A DNA stretch of 64,000 bases from Methylophilus sp. 13. GTDB lineage: Bacteria; Pseudomonadota; Gammaproteobacteria; Burkholderiales; Methylophilaceae. The position numbers were made by a program, and so were the translations under genes. Below are positions 9,514 to 17,805 of this stretch, in pieces. The stretch covers positions 124,001 to 188,000 of the forward strand of contig NZ_JADKYR010000004.1 of NCBI RefSeq assembly GCF_015354335.1, written 5' to 3'. A model generated the notes under the pieces. It saw only the letters and a program-made list of their open reading frames with translations, was not told the DNA's origin and searched no databases. Numbering within the stretch: position 1 is the first letter of the stretch; the number at the start of each line of letters is the position of its first letter.

Positions 9514-9929
9514 TGGGGCAAAATCCTTTTAGCGCGGGTGAACACACCCAGCCCATGAGTGAAATCAACACCACGCCACTGGTGGATGTGATGCTGGTCT
9601 TGCTGGTGATTTTTATCATTACTGCGCCCTTGCTGACGCATGCGGTCAAGATTGATTTGCCTCAGGCCACCTCGCAGCCACTGGAGGAAAAGCCGGAAGT
9701 GATTGACCTGGCGGTGGATGCAGACGGTAAGCTGTTCTGGAACGATAGCGAAATCCAGGCGCCAGAGTTGGCTGCCAAGTTGCAGGAAGAAGCAGGCAGG
9801 CAGCAACAGTCCGAGTTGCAGATTCGCGCCGATAAAAACACCCGCTATCAGGTGCTGGCCGAGGTGTTGGCCAAGGCGCAAACAGCGGGCATGAAAAAAA
9901 TTGGCTTTGTCAGCCAGCCGCAACCTTGA
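9510..9929 (+). CDS. exbD: ExbD, TonB motor subunit (TolR family)
   Basis: Single-pass inner-membrane protein with a short cytoplasmic N-terminus ending in EINTTPLVDVMLVLLVIFIIT, where the Asp in PLVDVML is the conserved protonatable residue of the channel. The periplasmic domain follows to residue 139. Start may be either of two tandem ATGs (9510 or 9513) overlapping the exbB stop. Confidence 0.94.
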   Translation: MMGQNPFSAGEHTQPMSEINTTPLVDVMLVLLVIFIITAPLLTHAVKIDLPQATSQPLEEKPEVIDLAVDADGKLFWNDSEIQAPELAAKLQEEAGRQQQSELQIRADKNTRYQVLAEVLAKAQTAGMKKIGFVSQPQP

Positions 9930-9958
9930 TTCAAATTCATCTGAGTTAACCATCGCAT

Positions 9959-11095
9959 ATGAAACAGCAAACCATCCGCCGCTGGGCATGGATCCATAAA
10001 TGGAGCAGTCTGGTCTGTACAGCATTCATGTTGCTGTTATGCCTGACCGGCCTGCCCCTGATTTTTATGCATGAGCTGCATCATCTGCTGGGTGACCAGA
10101 TTGAAACGCCTGTGATCAGCCATGCCGGGCCCAATGCCAGCATGGATAGCCTGATGGCGGCGGCCAAAGCCCGTTACCCCAAGCTGGTGCCGCAATATAT
10201 GTACCGCGAAGACGACGAGCCATTGCAGTGGGTGGTCCGCTTGGGTACGACGCCGACTGACATCACGAATACCCACAACGTGGTACTCGATGCGCGTACG
10301 GCACAGGTGCTGGGTGAGCCCAAGGATGACGAAGGCTTTTTATATGTGATGTTCAAGCTGCATGTTGATTTATTCGCGGGCTTGCCTGGCATGTTGTTCC
10401 TGGGTTTGATGGGCTTTTTGCTGTTGATTGCCCTTATTTCCGGCGTGGTGCTGTACGCGCCTTTCATGCGCAAACTGCCGTTTGGCGAGATCCGTCACCA
10501 GCGTGGCGACAAGCTCAAGCGCCTTGATATCCATAACTTTCTGGGCATCGTCACGCTCTGCTGGTTGCTGGTGGTGGGGGCGACCGGCGTGATCAATGCC
10601 TGGTCGGATTTGCTGATTAAATACTGGCAATTTGACCAAATGGCGCAAATGGTCGCGCCCTATAAAAACCTGCCTCCACCGACAGCGTTTGCCTCACTGC
10701 AGCAGTCTTTGCAAGTGGCGCAGCGTGCCGAACCCGAGATGCAATTAGGCTTTATCGCCTTTCCAGGCACGCCTTATACCAGCCGGCATCATTATGGCAT
10801 TTTCATGCGTGGCGATAGCCCGCTGACCAAGCGCCTGTTCAAGCCCGTGCTGGTCGATGCACAGACCGCACAGCTGACCGATAGTCGACCGCTGCCCTGG
10901 TATCTGGTGGGCTTGCTGGTGTCGCAGCCGTTGCATTTTGGCGATTATGGTGGCATGACTTTGAAGTGGATTTGGGCGGTGCTGGATGTATTGAGTATTG
11001 TGGTGTTGTGGACCGGGCTCAAGCTCTGGTGGAAAAAGCGCCACCAATATGTGCCGGATATTCAAACGCGCATCATACTGAGTGAGGCGAGCTGA
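9959..11095 (+). CDS. PepSY-associated transmembrane protein, probable ferric-siderophore or flavin-linked reductase family
   Basis: A 378-residue PepSY_TM protein with four or five hydrophobic helices: about 14-36, 140-165, 195-218 and 335-358. Conserved His residues lie at helix edges (WAWIHKW, MHELHHLL, HVDLFAG, HNFLGI, PLHFGDYGG), a pattern seen in heme-containing iron-regulated membrane proteins of the PiuB/FsrB type. The charged tail LKLWWKKR ends the last helix, as in the paralogue at 20004. It sits 29 bp after exbD and is likely in the same transcript. Role inferred: reductive release of iron from imported complexes. Confidence 0.8.
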   Translation: MKQQTIRRWAWIHKWSSLVCTAFMLLLCLTGLPLIFMHELHHLLGDQIETPVISHAGPNASMDSLMAAAKARYPKLVPQYMYREDDEPLQWVVRLGTTPTDITNTHNVVLDARTAQVLGEPKDDEGFLYVMFKLHVDLFAGLPGMLFLGLMGFLLLIALISGVVLYAPFMRKLPFGEIRHQRGDKLKRLDIHNFLGIVTLCWLLVVGATGVINAWSDLLIKYWQFDQMAQMVAPYKNLPPPTAFASLQQSLQVAQRAEPEMQLGFIAFPGTPYTSRHHYGIFMRGDSPLTKRLFKPVLVDAQTAQLTDSRPLPWYLVGLLVSQPLHFGDYGGMTLKWIWAVLDVLSIVVLWTGLKLWWKKRHQYVPDIQTRIILSEAS

Positions 11096-11198
11096 GCATC
11101 CGGTTTGATGAATAGCGTTTTTTGTGAATATCGACACTGTTTGTGAATTTAAATCTCTGGGGTTTCAACGGCGATGTCTCAATAGGCGAATATGAATC

Positions 11199-11438
11199 AT
11201 GGTTACACATCTGTTTATGCAAAATAAATCACTGTCACAAATCTTTTTATGGCCGCTGGTCATTGGCCTCATCACAGTGCTGGGCCTGGTCACCGCCTTG
11301 CTGGTAGATGATGCCCGCGAATTGTTGTCGGATGCAGCGGTGGCGCTGCCGATTGTGATCAGCCTTTATTACTATCTTTGCAAGCCGCGCTTGTCTGCCC
11401 GTTTTTTGCCCGGCCAGCCTGGGCGCGCCCGCAAGTAA
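11199..11438 (+). CDS. Small two-helix membrane protein of the iron region
   Basis: A 79-residue protein with two hydrophobic segments (about residues 16-36 and 45-60), an acidic turn (VDDARELLSD) between them and a basic C-terminal tail. I do not assign it to a family. Position after a PepSY gene suggests a membrane accessory of siderophore processing. An in-frame ATG at 11217 is an alternative start. Confidence 0.55.
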   Translation: MVTHLFMQNKSLSQIFLWPLVIGLITVLGLVTALLVDDARELLSDAAVALPIVISLYYYLCKPRLSARFLPGQPGRARK

Positions 11439-11453
11439 GTCTTTTTTTGATTG

Positions 11454-11471
11454 CCCCGGCAAGCTGCCGGG
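11454..11471. terminator. Possible terminator before the azurin leader
   Basis: CCCGGC and GCCGGG form a six-bp stem around AAGCT. The following T-run is interrupted, so termination is plausible but weak. Confidence 0.4.
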
Positions 11472-11485
11472 CCGTCTTTAGTTTA

Positions 11486-11543
11486 GCCAGCCACCGAGTC
11501 GTCACTCCAGTAGCCAGCCAGTTTTTAAATTGGATGATTGGAG
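11486..11543 (+). promoter_or_regulatory. Leader RNA element, copy A (azurin)
   Basis: Block one GCCAGCCACCGAG at 11486-11498 and block two CCAGTAGCCAGC at 11507-11518. CTCCA (11505-11509) can pair with TGGAG (11539-11543), which is the Shine-Dalgarno region five bases before the azurin ATG. Alternatively GAGT (11496-11499) can pair with ACTC (11504-11507) over a four-base loop. The two pairings exclude one another. No Fur box is seen upstream of this copy. Confidence 0.65.
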
Positions 11544-11548
11544 CATAG

Positions 11549-12064
11549 ATGAAACTCACTTTTAACCCCCGCCTTTCCGCGAGCCTGCCTTCTTTTTCAG
11601 CGCGCTTATTGTTAAAAGCCGCGCCGCTGGCCGTGGTTGCCAGCACTTTATTGCTACAAGCCTCTGCGCAGGCCGCAGATCATTGTGAAGTCACGGTAGA
11701 AGCCACGGATGCCATGACCTATAACGTCAAGGAAATTGCTGTGCCCAAAGCCTGCGCCTCTTTTGCCATTCGCTTGAAGCATACCGGCACCATGGCTAAA
11801 AACATCATGGGCCATAACCTGATAATCAGCAAACAGGCAGATGAACAGGGCGTATTGCAGGATGGCATGAAGGCAGGCATCGCCAAGTCTTTTGTCAAAC
11901 CGCAGGACAGTCGCGTGCTCGCCGCCACCCAGGTGATTGGCGGTGGTGAGAGTGCGGAGATCAGCCTGACGCCCAAGCAGCTGGATGCCTCCGCCAGTTA
12001 TGTCTTCTTTTGCTCATTCCCCGGCCATGCCTCGATGATGAAAGGCACGCTCAAGCTGATCTAG
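11549..12064 (+). CDS. Azurin (type 1 blue copper protein)
   Basis: Periplasmic one-electron carrier. An N-terminal export signal ends near residue 43 (LLLQASAQAA). The mature part shows every azurin landmark: disulphide cysteines Cys46 and Cys69, and copper ligands His89 (MGHN), Cys155, His160 and Met164 in CSFPGHASMMKG. The signal is longer than usual, with a Ser/Arg-rich leader before the hydrophobic stretch. A copper protein inside an iron-uptake region, and sharing a leader element with the siderophore receptors, is unusual. Partner redox enzyme unknown. Confidence 0.93.
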   Translation: MKLTFNPRLSASLPSFSARLLLKAAPLAVVASTLLLQASAQAADHCEVTVEATDAMTYNVKEIAVPKACASFAIRLKHTGTMAKNIMGHNLIISKQADEQGVLQDGMKAGIAKSFVKPQDSRVLAATQVIGGGESAEISLTPKQLDASASYVFFCSFPGHASMMKGTLKLI

Positions 12065-12203
12065 TCCTTGCAGAACCTGCCTGCACCGGTGGGTTCAAAT
12101 GGGCACAGGGCCCAGTTGCGGGTGATCACTTCGTTTCTTACTGGCAGTAAAAGCAAAGCGTTACCGCGGCTAAAACATGATGAGTGCGTTTGAGGAGAAC
12201 ACG

Positions 12204-12752
12204 ATGCAAGACACACAAAAATTACAGGCCGTTGGCACTGAAGCCAATGCGTTCCACCGGCAGTTTCAATCCCTGCAGTTAGCGACCACCAGTGATCAGG
12301 GATGGCCTGAAGCCAGCTATGCCACTTTTGTCGAGCACGAGCAGCGGTTTTATATTTATGTGAGTGAGTTGGCCGCCCATTGCGCCAATTTGCAACATCA
12401 CGGTCGTTGCTCGGTGATGTTTATCGAAAGCGAGCAGGCGGCCAGCCATCCATTTGCCAGAAAGCGTCTTGTGCTGCAATGCCAGGCGCAAGAAGTGCCT
12501 AGGGATGAAGCTACGTTTGTATTGGTGATGGATCAGTTTCATGCCAAATTTGGCAAATTTATGGAAGTGATCGCCAAACTGACGGACTTTCACCTGTATG
12601 CCTTAACACCGTTAGAGGGCAGCTATGTGGCTGGTTTTGCCAAAGCCTATCGCCTGACCGGCCAGGATTTATCTGAGGTGGCGCACCGTAACGAACAAGG
12701 CCATCGTGCGCCAGATAGCGCCAGTCAGGCGGATCTGGATGCGTTGGTTTGA
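12204..12752 (+). CDS. HugZ/HutZ-like heme utilisation protein (pyridoxamine oxidase-like split barrel)
   Basis: FMN-binding-like split-barrel fold; relatives (HugZ, HutZ) bind heme and degrade it or help release iron. The stretch EGSYVAGFAKAYRLTGQDL near the C-terminus is the family's heme-associated segment, and the early SLQLATTSDQGWPEASYA segment matches the barrel start. GAGGAG six bases before ATG 12204 favours that start over the upstream ATG at 12177. It immediately precedes the hmuTUV genes, with which it is probably co-transcribed. Catalytic activity is inferred from family and context. Confidence 0.75.
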   Translation: MQDTQKLQAVGTEANAFHRQFQSLQLATTSDQGWPEASYATFVEHEQRFYIYVSELAAHCANLQHHGRCSVMFIESEQAASHPFARKRLVLQCQAQEVPRDEATFVLVMDQFHAKFGKFMEVIAKLTDFHLYALTPLEGSYVAGFAKAYRLTGQDLSEVAHRNEQGHRAPDSASQADLDALV

Positions 12753-12786
12753 TGGCATGGATAAGCAGAAAACACGTATTCATGCC

Positions 12787-13683
12787 ATGAACGCTTCAGT
12801 GGCGGCCAGACGGCAATTTTTACAGCAAGCGGGTGCATTGGGAATCACAGCCCTATTGCCCCAGTCTTTGGTGTGGGCCGCAGACACCGGGCCCGCGAGC
12901 CAGCGCATCGTCAGTATCGGCGGTGCTCTGACAGAAATGATATATGCACTCGGTGCCAGCCAGACCTTGGTCGGTGTAGATACCACTTCGCTTTTTCCGG
13001 CGGCTGCCACCAGGTTACCCAGTGTTGGCTATGCACGCACCTTGTCCAGCGAAGGGATTCTGGCATTGGCGCCGACGCTGGTGGTCGCCACTGAGGATGC
13101 CGGGCCCCCGGCCGTACTAAGGCAAGTTCAGGCTGCAGGTGTGCCGCTAAGTATTCTGGCGGCGCATGACCGCTTTGAAGGCGTGGTAGATCGCATGCAA
13201 CAGCTTGGGCGTTTGCTTGATCGTACGCCAGCGGCGACGCAGTACGTAGACAAACTCAAAGCCGACTGGCAACGTGTGCGTGCGCCGATTCTGGCACGTA
13301 AAGGGCAGGGCTCACGTGTGCTGTTTGTGTTGTCACACGCCCCCGGCCAGGTCATGGTGGGAGGGCAGGGGAGCAGTGCCGAGGCCATGTTGCATTATGT
13401 GGGCGCACGCAATGCGGTACAGGGGTTTCAGGGCTTTAAACCGTTGACCCCCGAGGCCGTGATTGCGGCACAGCCAGAGATCGTTTTGTTCACAGAGCAA
13501 GGGCTGGCGGTGGTGGGTGGAGTCGAAGGCGCACTGCGGCTGCCTGGCCTGGCGCAGACGCCTGCCGGGGAGCATCGCCGGATTGTGGCGCTGGAAGCCA
13601 TGTTCATGCTAGGTTTTGGTCCACGATTGCCGCAGGCCGTCGCCGCACTTGATCAATTGCTCGGCAAGGCCATGACCCTATGA
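12787..13683 (+). CDS. hmuT: Hemin ABC transporter periplasmic binding protein
   Basis: Captures heme in the periplasm for HmuUV. The N-terminus has a twin-arginine-like signal (ARRQFLQQAGALGITAL) ending near VWA. The mature start RIVSIGGALTEMIYALGA and the motifs VGVDTTS, LPSVGYARTLSSEGILAL and AGPPAVL are typical of HmuT. The ORF is open further upstream; starts at 12757 or 12706 are possible, but none of the choices has a clear ribosome site and 12787 gives the normal signal length. Its stop overlaps the permease ATG (ATGA). Confidence 0.85.
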   Translation: MNASVAARRQFLQQAGALGITALLPQSLVWAADTGPASQRIVSIGGALTEMIYALGASQTLVGVDTTSLFPAAATRLPSVGYARTLSSEGILALAPTLVVATEDAGPPAVLRQVQAAGVPLSILAAHDRFEGVVDRMQQLGRLLDRTPAATQYVDKLKADWQRVRAPILARKGQGSRVLFVLSHAPGQVMVGGQGSSAEAMLHYVGARNAVQGFQGFKPLTPEAVIAAQPEIVLFTEQGLAVVGGVEGALRLPGLAQTPAGEHRRIVALEAMFMLGFGPRLPQAVAALDQLLGKAMTL

Positions 13684-14753
13684 TTAGCGCAACCGGCTGG
13701 CCGGTCTTCTGCGAGCGCCTAACCACCCGTTTTGCAACATATCCTTCCTGGGGTTTGGGTCTTGTCTTGCTCATCCTGCTCGCATTGTCGGCCTGGGCGG
13801 GGGCCGTCCCCGTGACGTTGGCTGACTGGCGCATCGGCTGGTTGAATGACTCCGCTCATCCGCTCACAGGCGGTGCTTATGTGCTGTGGAATCTGCGATT
13901 GCCGCGCATTCTGTTTGCGGCACTGGTTGGGGCTGCCTTGGGATTGTCGGGCGCGCTCACGCAAGGCCTGTTTCGTAACCCGCTGGCCGACCCGGGGTTG
14001 CTGGGGGTGAGTAGTGGTGCCGCCTGCGCGGCGGCGTTAACGATTGTGCTGCTGGCTGGCTCGGGAATAGAGATTCCCATCACTTTACGCTATTGGCTGT
14101 TACCACTGATGGCTTTTGTCGGTGCGGTAAGTGTCTGCTTTTTGCTGGATGGCGTGGCGCGCTGGCTCACGGCTGATTCGATTGCCGGATTGCTATTGAC
14201 TGGGATTGCACTCAATGCGCTGGCTACCGCCGTCATAGGCTTATGCACCTATCTGGCGACGGATGAACAGCTGCGTAGCCTCACATTCTGGACGTTAGGG
14301 TCGCTGGCGAGTGCCAGTTGGCGGCTGGTGGTGGTGTTGTCACTGTTGTTGATCGCCGCGTTGGCCTATATGCAACGGCTGGTGAATGCCATGAATGCAC
14401 TGGCGCTCGGCGAGGCGGCCGCCGCGCATGTCGGCATTCACGTGCGTCAATTACGCCGCCGTGTCATTGTGCTGGTGGCGCTATTAAGCGGATTTGCCGT
14501 CGCCTGGTGCGGCATGATCGGTTTTATCGGCTTGGTCGCCCCACATATTGTGCGTTTATTGATCGGGCCTGATCAGCGTCGTCTATCTCCCCTTGCCATG
14601 CTGGTTGGCGCCATCCTGTTGCTATTGGCTGATACCGCGGCCCGTACGCTGGCGATTCCCGCAGAAATTCCAGTTGGGATTTTTACGGCATTGCTGGGTG
14701 CGCCGTTCTTCTTGCTATTGCTCGGGAGCTTCAGAAAAGGCGGTCATCTATGA
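13680..14753 (+). CDS. hmuU: Hemin ABC transporter permease (FecCD family)
   Basis: A 357-residue multi-spanning permease, with about ten hydrophobic helices and the FecCD signatures WNLRLPRILFAALVGAALGLSGA and GMIGFIGLVAPHIVRLL. ATGA overlaps with both hmuT upstream and hmuV downstream show tight translational coupling. A short hydrophilic leader (about 20 residues) precedes the first helix. Confidence 0.92.
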   Translation: MISATGWPVFCERLTTRFATYPSWGLGLVLLILLALSAWAGAVPVTLADWRIGWLNDSAHPLTGGAYVLWNLRLPRILFAALVGAALGLSGALTQGLFRNPLADPGLLGVSSGAACAAALTIVLLAGSGIEIPITLRYWLLPLMAFVGAVSVCFLLDGVARWLTADSIAGLLLTGIALNALATAVIGLCTYLATDEQLRSLTFWTLGSLASASWRLVVVLSLLLIAALAYMQRLVNAMNALALGEAAAAHVGIHVRQLRRRVIVLVALLSGFAVAWCGMIGFIGLVAPHIVRLLIGPDQRRLSPLAMLVGAILLLLADTAARTLAIPAEIPVGIFTALLGAPFFLLLLGSFRKGGHL

Positions 14754-15583
14754 GCTATCGCACTGCACATTTGCTCGAGCTGCAAGCCGTGACGCTCAAA
14801 TTAGGCGGCCATGTTTTTGGTCCGTTTTCGATGACCGTGCAGCCAGGTGAACGGATTGCGGTGCTCGGACCCAGTGGCGCCGGTAAATCCACCTTGCTCA
14901 AGTTGCTCGCGCGCGAGTATTTGCCCAGCAGTGGCCAAGTCACGCTGCGTGAGCGCTGTTTGACAACGTGGTCACTGGTCGACTTAAGCCGCCAACGCGC
15001 CATCTTGCCACAGTCGCATGAGGTCGCCTTTGGGTTGCCCGTTGAACTGGTGATTGGTCTTGGCCGGGTCGCCAGAATGGTCGATCCTGATTTAAATGTG
15101 ATAGTGCGTCAGGCGGCAGAACTGGCGTGTGCCCGGCACTTGCTGCCGCGCCGGTTCGATACCCTGTCCGGTGGCGAAAAGGCGCGCGTCCATCTCGCCA
15201 GAGTCTTTGCGCAATTGTGGGATATCGAGCAAGGCCTGTTGCTGGTGGATGAGCCGATGGCGGCGCTCGACCCGGGCTTGCAGTGGCAACTGATGGCCGC
15301 CATGGATCAGTTTGCCCGCCAGCGTGGGCATGCGATTTTCGCCATCTTGCATGATATCAATCAGGCCTTGCAGGGATTCGACCGGCTCGTGCTGATTAAA
15401 GATGGGCGTCTCATGGGTGATTATCCGCGCAGGCAAATTGCCCTGTCGACGTTGGCTGCTTTGTACGATGTCCATTTGGTCAGTGCGGTCACTGAGCAAG
15501 GGCAAATGCTGGTTGCTCCCGAGGCGGCCCTAGTCACTTCTGTTGATTTTATGAATGATAATTGTTATCATTCAATGTATTAA
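14750..15583 (+). CDS. hmuV: Hemin ABC transporter ATP-binding protein
   Basis: Drives heme import. Walker A GPSGAGKST is at residues 40-48, signature LSGGE at 139-143, Walker B LLLVDEP at 163-169 and the H-loop in AILHDINQAL. At 277 residues it is slightly longer than average; the last ~20 codons overlap a Fur box used by the next gene, and the tail (VDFMNDNCYHSMY) is therefore partly dictated by the operator. Confidence 0.93.
   Translation: MSYRTAHLLELQAVTLKLGGHVFGPFSMTVQPGERIAVLGPSGAGKSTLLKLLAREYLPSSGQVTLRERCLTTWSLVDLSRQRAILPQSHEVAFGLPVELVIGLGRVARMVDPDLNVIVRQAAELACARHLLPRRFDTLSGGEKARVHLARVFAQLWDIEQGLLLVDEPMAALDPGLQWQLMAAMDQFARQRGHAIFAILHDINQALQGFDRLVLIKDGRLMGDYPRRQIALSTLAALYDVHLVSAVTEQGQMLVAPEAALVTSVDFMNDNCYHSMY
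15556..15570. promoter_or_regulatory. Fur box within the 3' end of hmuV, for the 15642 receptor
   Basis: TGATAATTGTTATCA matches the 7-1-7 Fur consensus at 14 of 15 positions. It lies inside the last hmuV codons, 71 bp before the receptor start, and ends 14 bp before leader element copy B. Confidence 0.85.
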
Positions 15584-15584
15584 T

Positions 15585-15634
15585 GCAAGCCAACGAGTCC
15601 TTTATCTCCTGTAGCCAGCGATTGTTTACTGGAG
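15585..15634 (+). promoter_or_regulatory. Leader RNA element, copy B (siderophore receptor 15642)
   Basis: Block one GCAAGCCAACGAG at 15585-15597, block two CCTGTAGCCAGC at 15608-15619. CTCC (15606-15609) can pair with GGAG (15631-15634), the ribosome site seven bases before ATG 15642. GAG (15595-15597) can pair with CTC (15606-15608) instead. The element begins right after a Fur box, so close to the expected mRNA 5' end. Confidence 0.65.
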
Positions 15635-15641
15635 TTTTTGT

Positions 15642-17735
15642 ATGTACTCGTTTCGTATCCCTGCAATCCCGCTCGTATTTGTGATTGCTCTCCCAGCAAT
15701 AGCTTCCAGTGAGGAAGTAGCACCCAAAGTTGAAACCGATACCTTATCTGAGGTGTCTGTGAGCGCGAAAAAAAGTAGTAAAAGAGATAAATTCATTACC
15801 CAAGACCGTGCGACTTCAGTGGGTAAAAGCCCCGTTTCAGTGCAAGATATGCCTCAGTCCGTCACTGTTGTGGATGTCGAGCAGGCACGAGAAATGGGGG
15901 CTTTGAATATTCAGGATGCTCTGACTTACAGTGCTGGCGTCTATGCTGGTAACTTTGGATTTGATACCAGAATAGACTCTGCCTCAGTTCGCGGCTTAAC
16001 CCCATCTATGTTCCAAGATGGTTTGCGTAATTTGTATGGCTCCTACAATAACACCAGAACGGATATCTATATGCTTGAACGCATAGAAGTCTTGAAGGGG
16101 CCTTCTTCATCTGTGTTCGGGCAGTCAGATTTGGGTGGGATTGTGAATAGCGTTTCCAAACGCCCCAAAAAAGTAGCCGCACGTGAAGTGAATCTGCAAT
16201 ATGGTATGTATGACCGTAAGCAACTGGGTATCGACTTTACAGGTCCTCTGAGTGAGGATGGCGAATGGCTTTATCGACTGGTGGCTTTAAAGCGAGACAG
16301 TGGTACACAGGTTGATTATGTGAAAGATGATGCCGTGGTGTTTATGCCCTCGGTGACTTGGCAGCCAAGTGATAAAACCAGTATCACTATGCAGTATGTG
16401 CATCAGGAAACTGATAGTACGGTTTCAGCACAGTTTTTGCCTTCTCGAGGAACGATCCTTCCAGGACCATTAGGTCGAATATCCAGCCGGACCTTTGTCG
16501 GGGAGCCTGGCTGGGATCGCTACGACACCAAAAAAGACGAAGTGTCATTGTTCGTAGATCAGGCGATTACTGACCAAATTAAACTTGTGGCAAATTTGAG
16601 AAAAGTTAACTCAGATACGATCACACGGGAACACTGGACTCGAGTTGGAGCTAACCCTGATAGCACAGGCAATATACAGCGTACCATTCACGCTGCTGAC
16701 CGCAGTACCAATGTATTTTCAAGCGATACACGCTTGCAGGGCAATTTTGCGTTAGGACCGACCAAGCATTTGGTGTCTTTAGGAATGGATTACCAAGATG
16801 CATTATGGACAGAGCGTAATTACACCTCTACAACCTCTGCATTTGGCATCAATGTTTATAACCCGGTATATGGCAATGTCGATTATGGTGCATTAGTCGG
16901 CGCTGAACGGGACAATAACAAAATCGTGCAGACGGGCTTTTACTTGACCGAACATATGGAATGGGGCCCCTGGGTTGTTTCTGGAGCTCTGCGTCGAGAT
17001 CATGCGACAAATACCTTGCTCAAGGTTGGTGCTACGCCAGATGTTGATGCGCGTAATTCAGTAACCACGGGACGCTTGGGTCTGATGTATCGGTTCGAGA
17101 GTGGAGTCTCACCTTATGTTAACTACTCTGAAGCATTTGTGCCGAATTTGGGTACTGATGGGAATAATGGTGTGCTAAAACCTACTGAAGGAGAACAACG
17201 CGAAGCTGGGATGAAATATTACTCTCCAGATGGCAACACATCAGCAGCGTTTGCTTGGTTTGAGATTGAGCAACTCAATAGAGTTATTCAAGGGAACACC
17301 CCGGGTGGTTTGCAACAAACCGGTGCATTAACCAGAGGTTGGGAGGTCGAGGCCAAGCATCGAATGGGTGATTGGGAGCTGCTTGGCAACTACAGTCGCA
17401 TGAATGCGTTTAACGACACCACCAAAATTAGGTTGCCATATGTCGCAGAAAAATTGGGTTCAGCCTGGGCACAATACAAAATCAACTCAAATTGGCGCGC
17501 TGGGGTGGGGGTGCGTTATTTAGGTGACAACGTCGGGTTTGGTGGTTTGCCCACAGTGCCATCAGTTACCTTGTTCGATGCCATGGTTGGATTTAACTAT
17601 GGGAAATGGGACTTGCGCGCCACGATTAGAAATATCGCTGATAAGGAGTTTATTTCCTGGTGTCGCGGCAATGGTCAAGATTGTGGATATGGCGAACGCC
17701 AGAATGCTGTCCTCTCTGCAAACTATACCTTTTAA
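15642..17735 (+). CDS. TonB-dependent siderophore receptor (ferrichrome/hydroxamate FhuA-like class)
   Basis: Outer-membrane receptor of 697 residues. Signal peptide about residues 1-22 (ending AIASS). A TonB-box-like DTLSEVSV segment precedes the plug domain (about 50-165; SPVSVQDMPQSVTVVD, then IEVLKGPSSSVFGQSDLGGIVNSVSKRP) and the barrel ends in the aromatic ANYTF. Two Cys near the end (SWCRGNGQDCGYGERQ) match the disulphide loop of FhuA-type hydroxamate receptors. Control by the Fur box at 15556 and by the leader element is likely. Exact ligand cannot be read from sequence. Confidence 0.9.
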   Translation: MYSFRIPAIPLVFVIALPAIASSEEVAPKVETDTLSEVSVSAKKSSKRDKFITQDRATSVGKSPVSVQDMPQSVTVVDVEQAREMGALNIQDALTYSAGVYAGNFGFDTRIDSASVRGLTPSMFQDGLRNLYGSYNNTRTDIYMLERIEVLKGPSSSVFGQSDLGGIVNSVSKRPKKVAAREVNLQYGMYDRKQLGIDFTGPLSEDGEWLYRLVALKRDSGTQVDYVKDDAVVFMPSVTWQPSDKTSITMQYVHQETDSTVSAQFLPSRGTILPGPLGRISSRTFVGEPGWDRYDTKKDEVSLFVDQAITDQIKLVANLRKVNSDTITREHWTRVGANPDSTGNIQRTIHAADRSTNVFSSDTRLQGNFALGPTKHLVSLGMDYQDALWTERNYTSTTSAFGINVYNPVYGNVDYGALVGAERDNNKIVQTGFYLTEHMEWGPWVVSGALRRDHATNTLLKVGATPDVDARNSVTTGRLGLMYRFESGVSPYVNYSEAFVPNLGTDGNNGVLKPTEGEQREAGMKYYSPDGNTSAAFAWFEIEQLNRVIQGNTPGGLQQTGALTRGWEVEAKHRMGDWELLGNYSRMNAFNDTTKIRLPYVAEKLGSAWAQYKINSNWRAGVGVRYLGDNVGFGGLPTVPSVTLFDAMVGFNYGKWDLRATIRNIADKEFISWCRGNGQDCGYGERQNAVLSANYTF

Positions 17736-17754
17736 CACCAACTTTTATATATAC

Positions 17755-17784
17755 AACCAAGCACCGCTTACGTGCTTGGTTTTT
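17755..17784 (+). terminator. Intrinsic terminator between two receptor genes
   Basis: AACCAAGCAC (17755-17764) pairs with GTGCTTGGTT (17772-17781) and is followed by a T-run. It would end or attenuate the 15642 transcript before the receptor at 17806. Confidence 0.75.
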
Positions 17785-17805
17785 AACTTTTTGAGGTTAT
17801 CAAAC

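Noticed and set aside
15583-15640. Short upstream ORF starting at ATG 15583 in leader copy B
   Set aside because: The frame is not kept in the other three copies (block spacing of 8, 10, 9 and 8 bases), and copies A, C and D have no matching start codon. The conserved unit is better explained as RNA.
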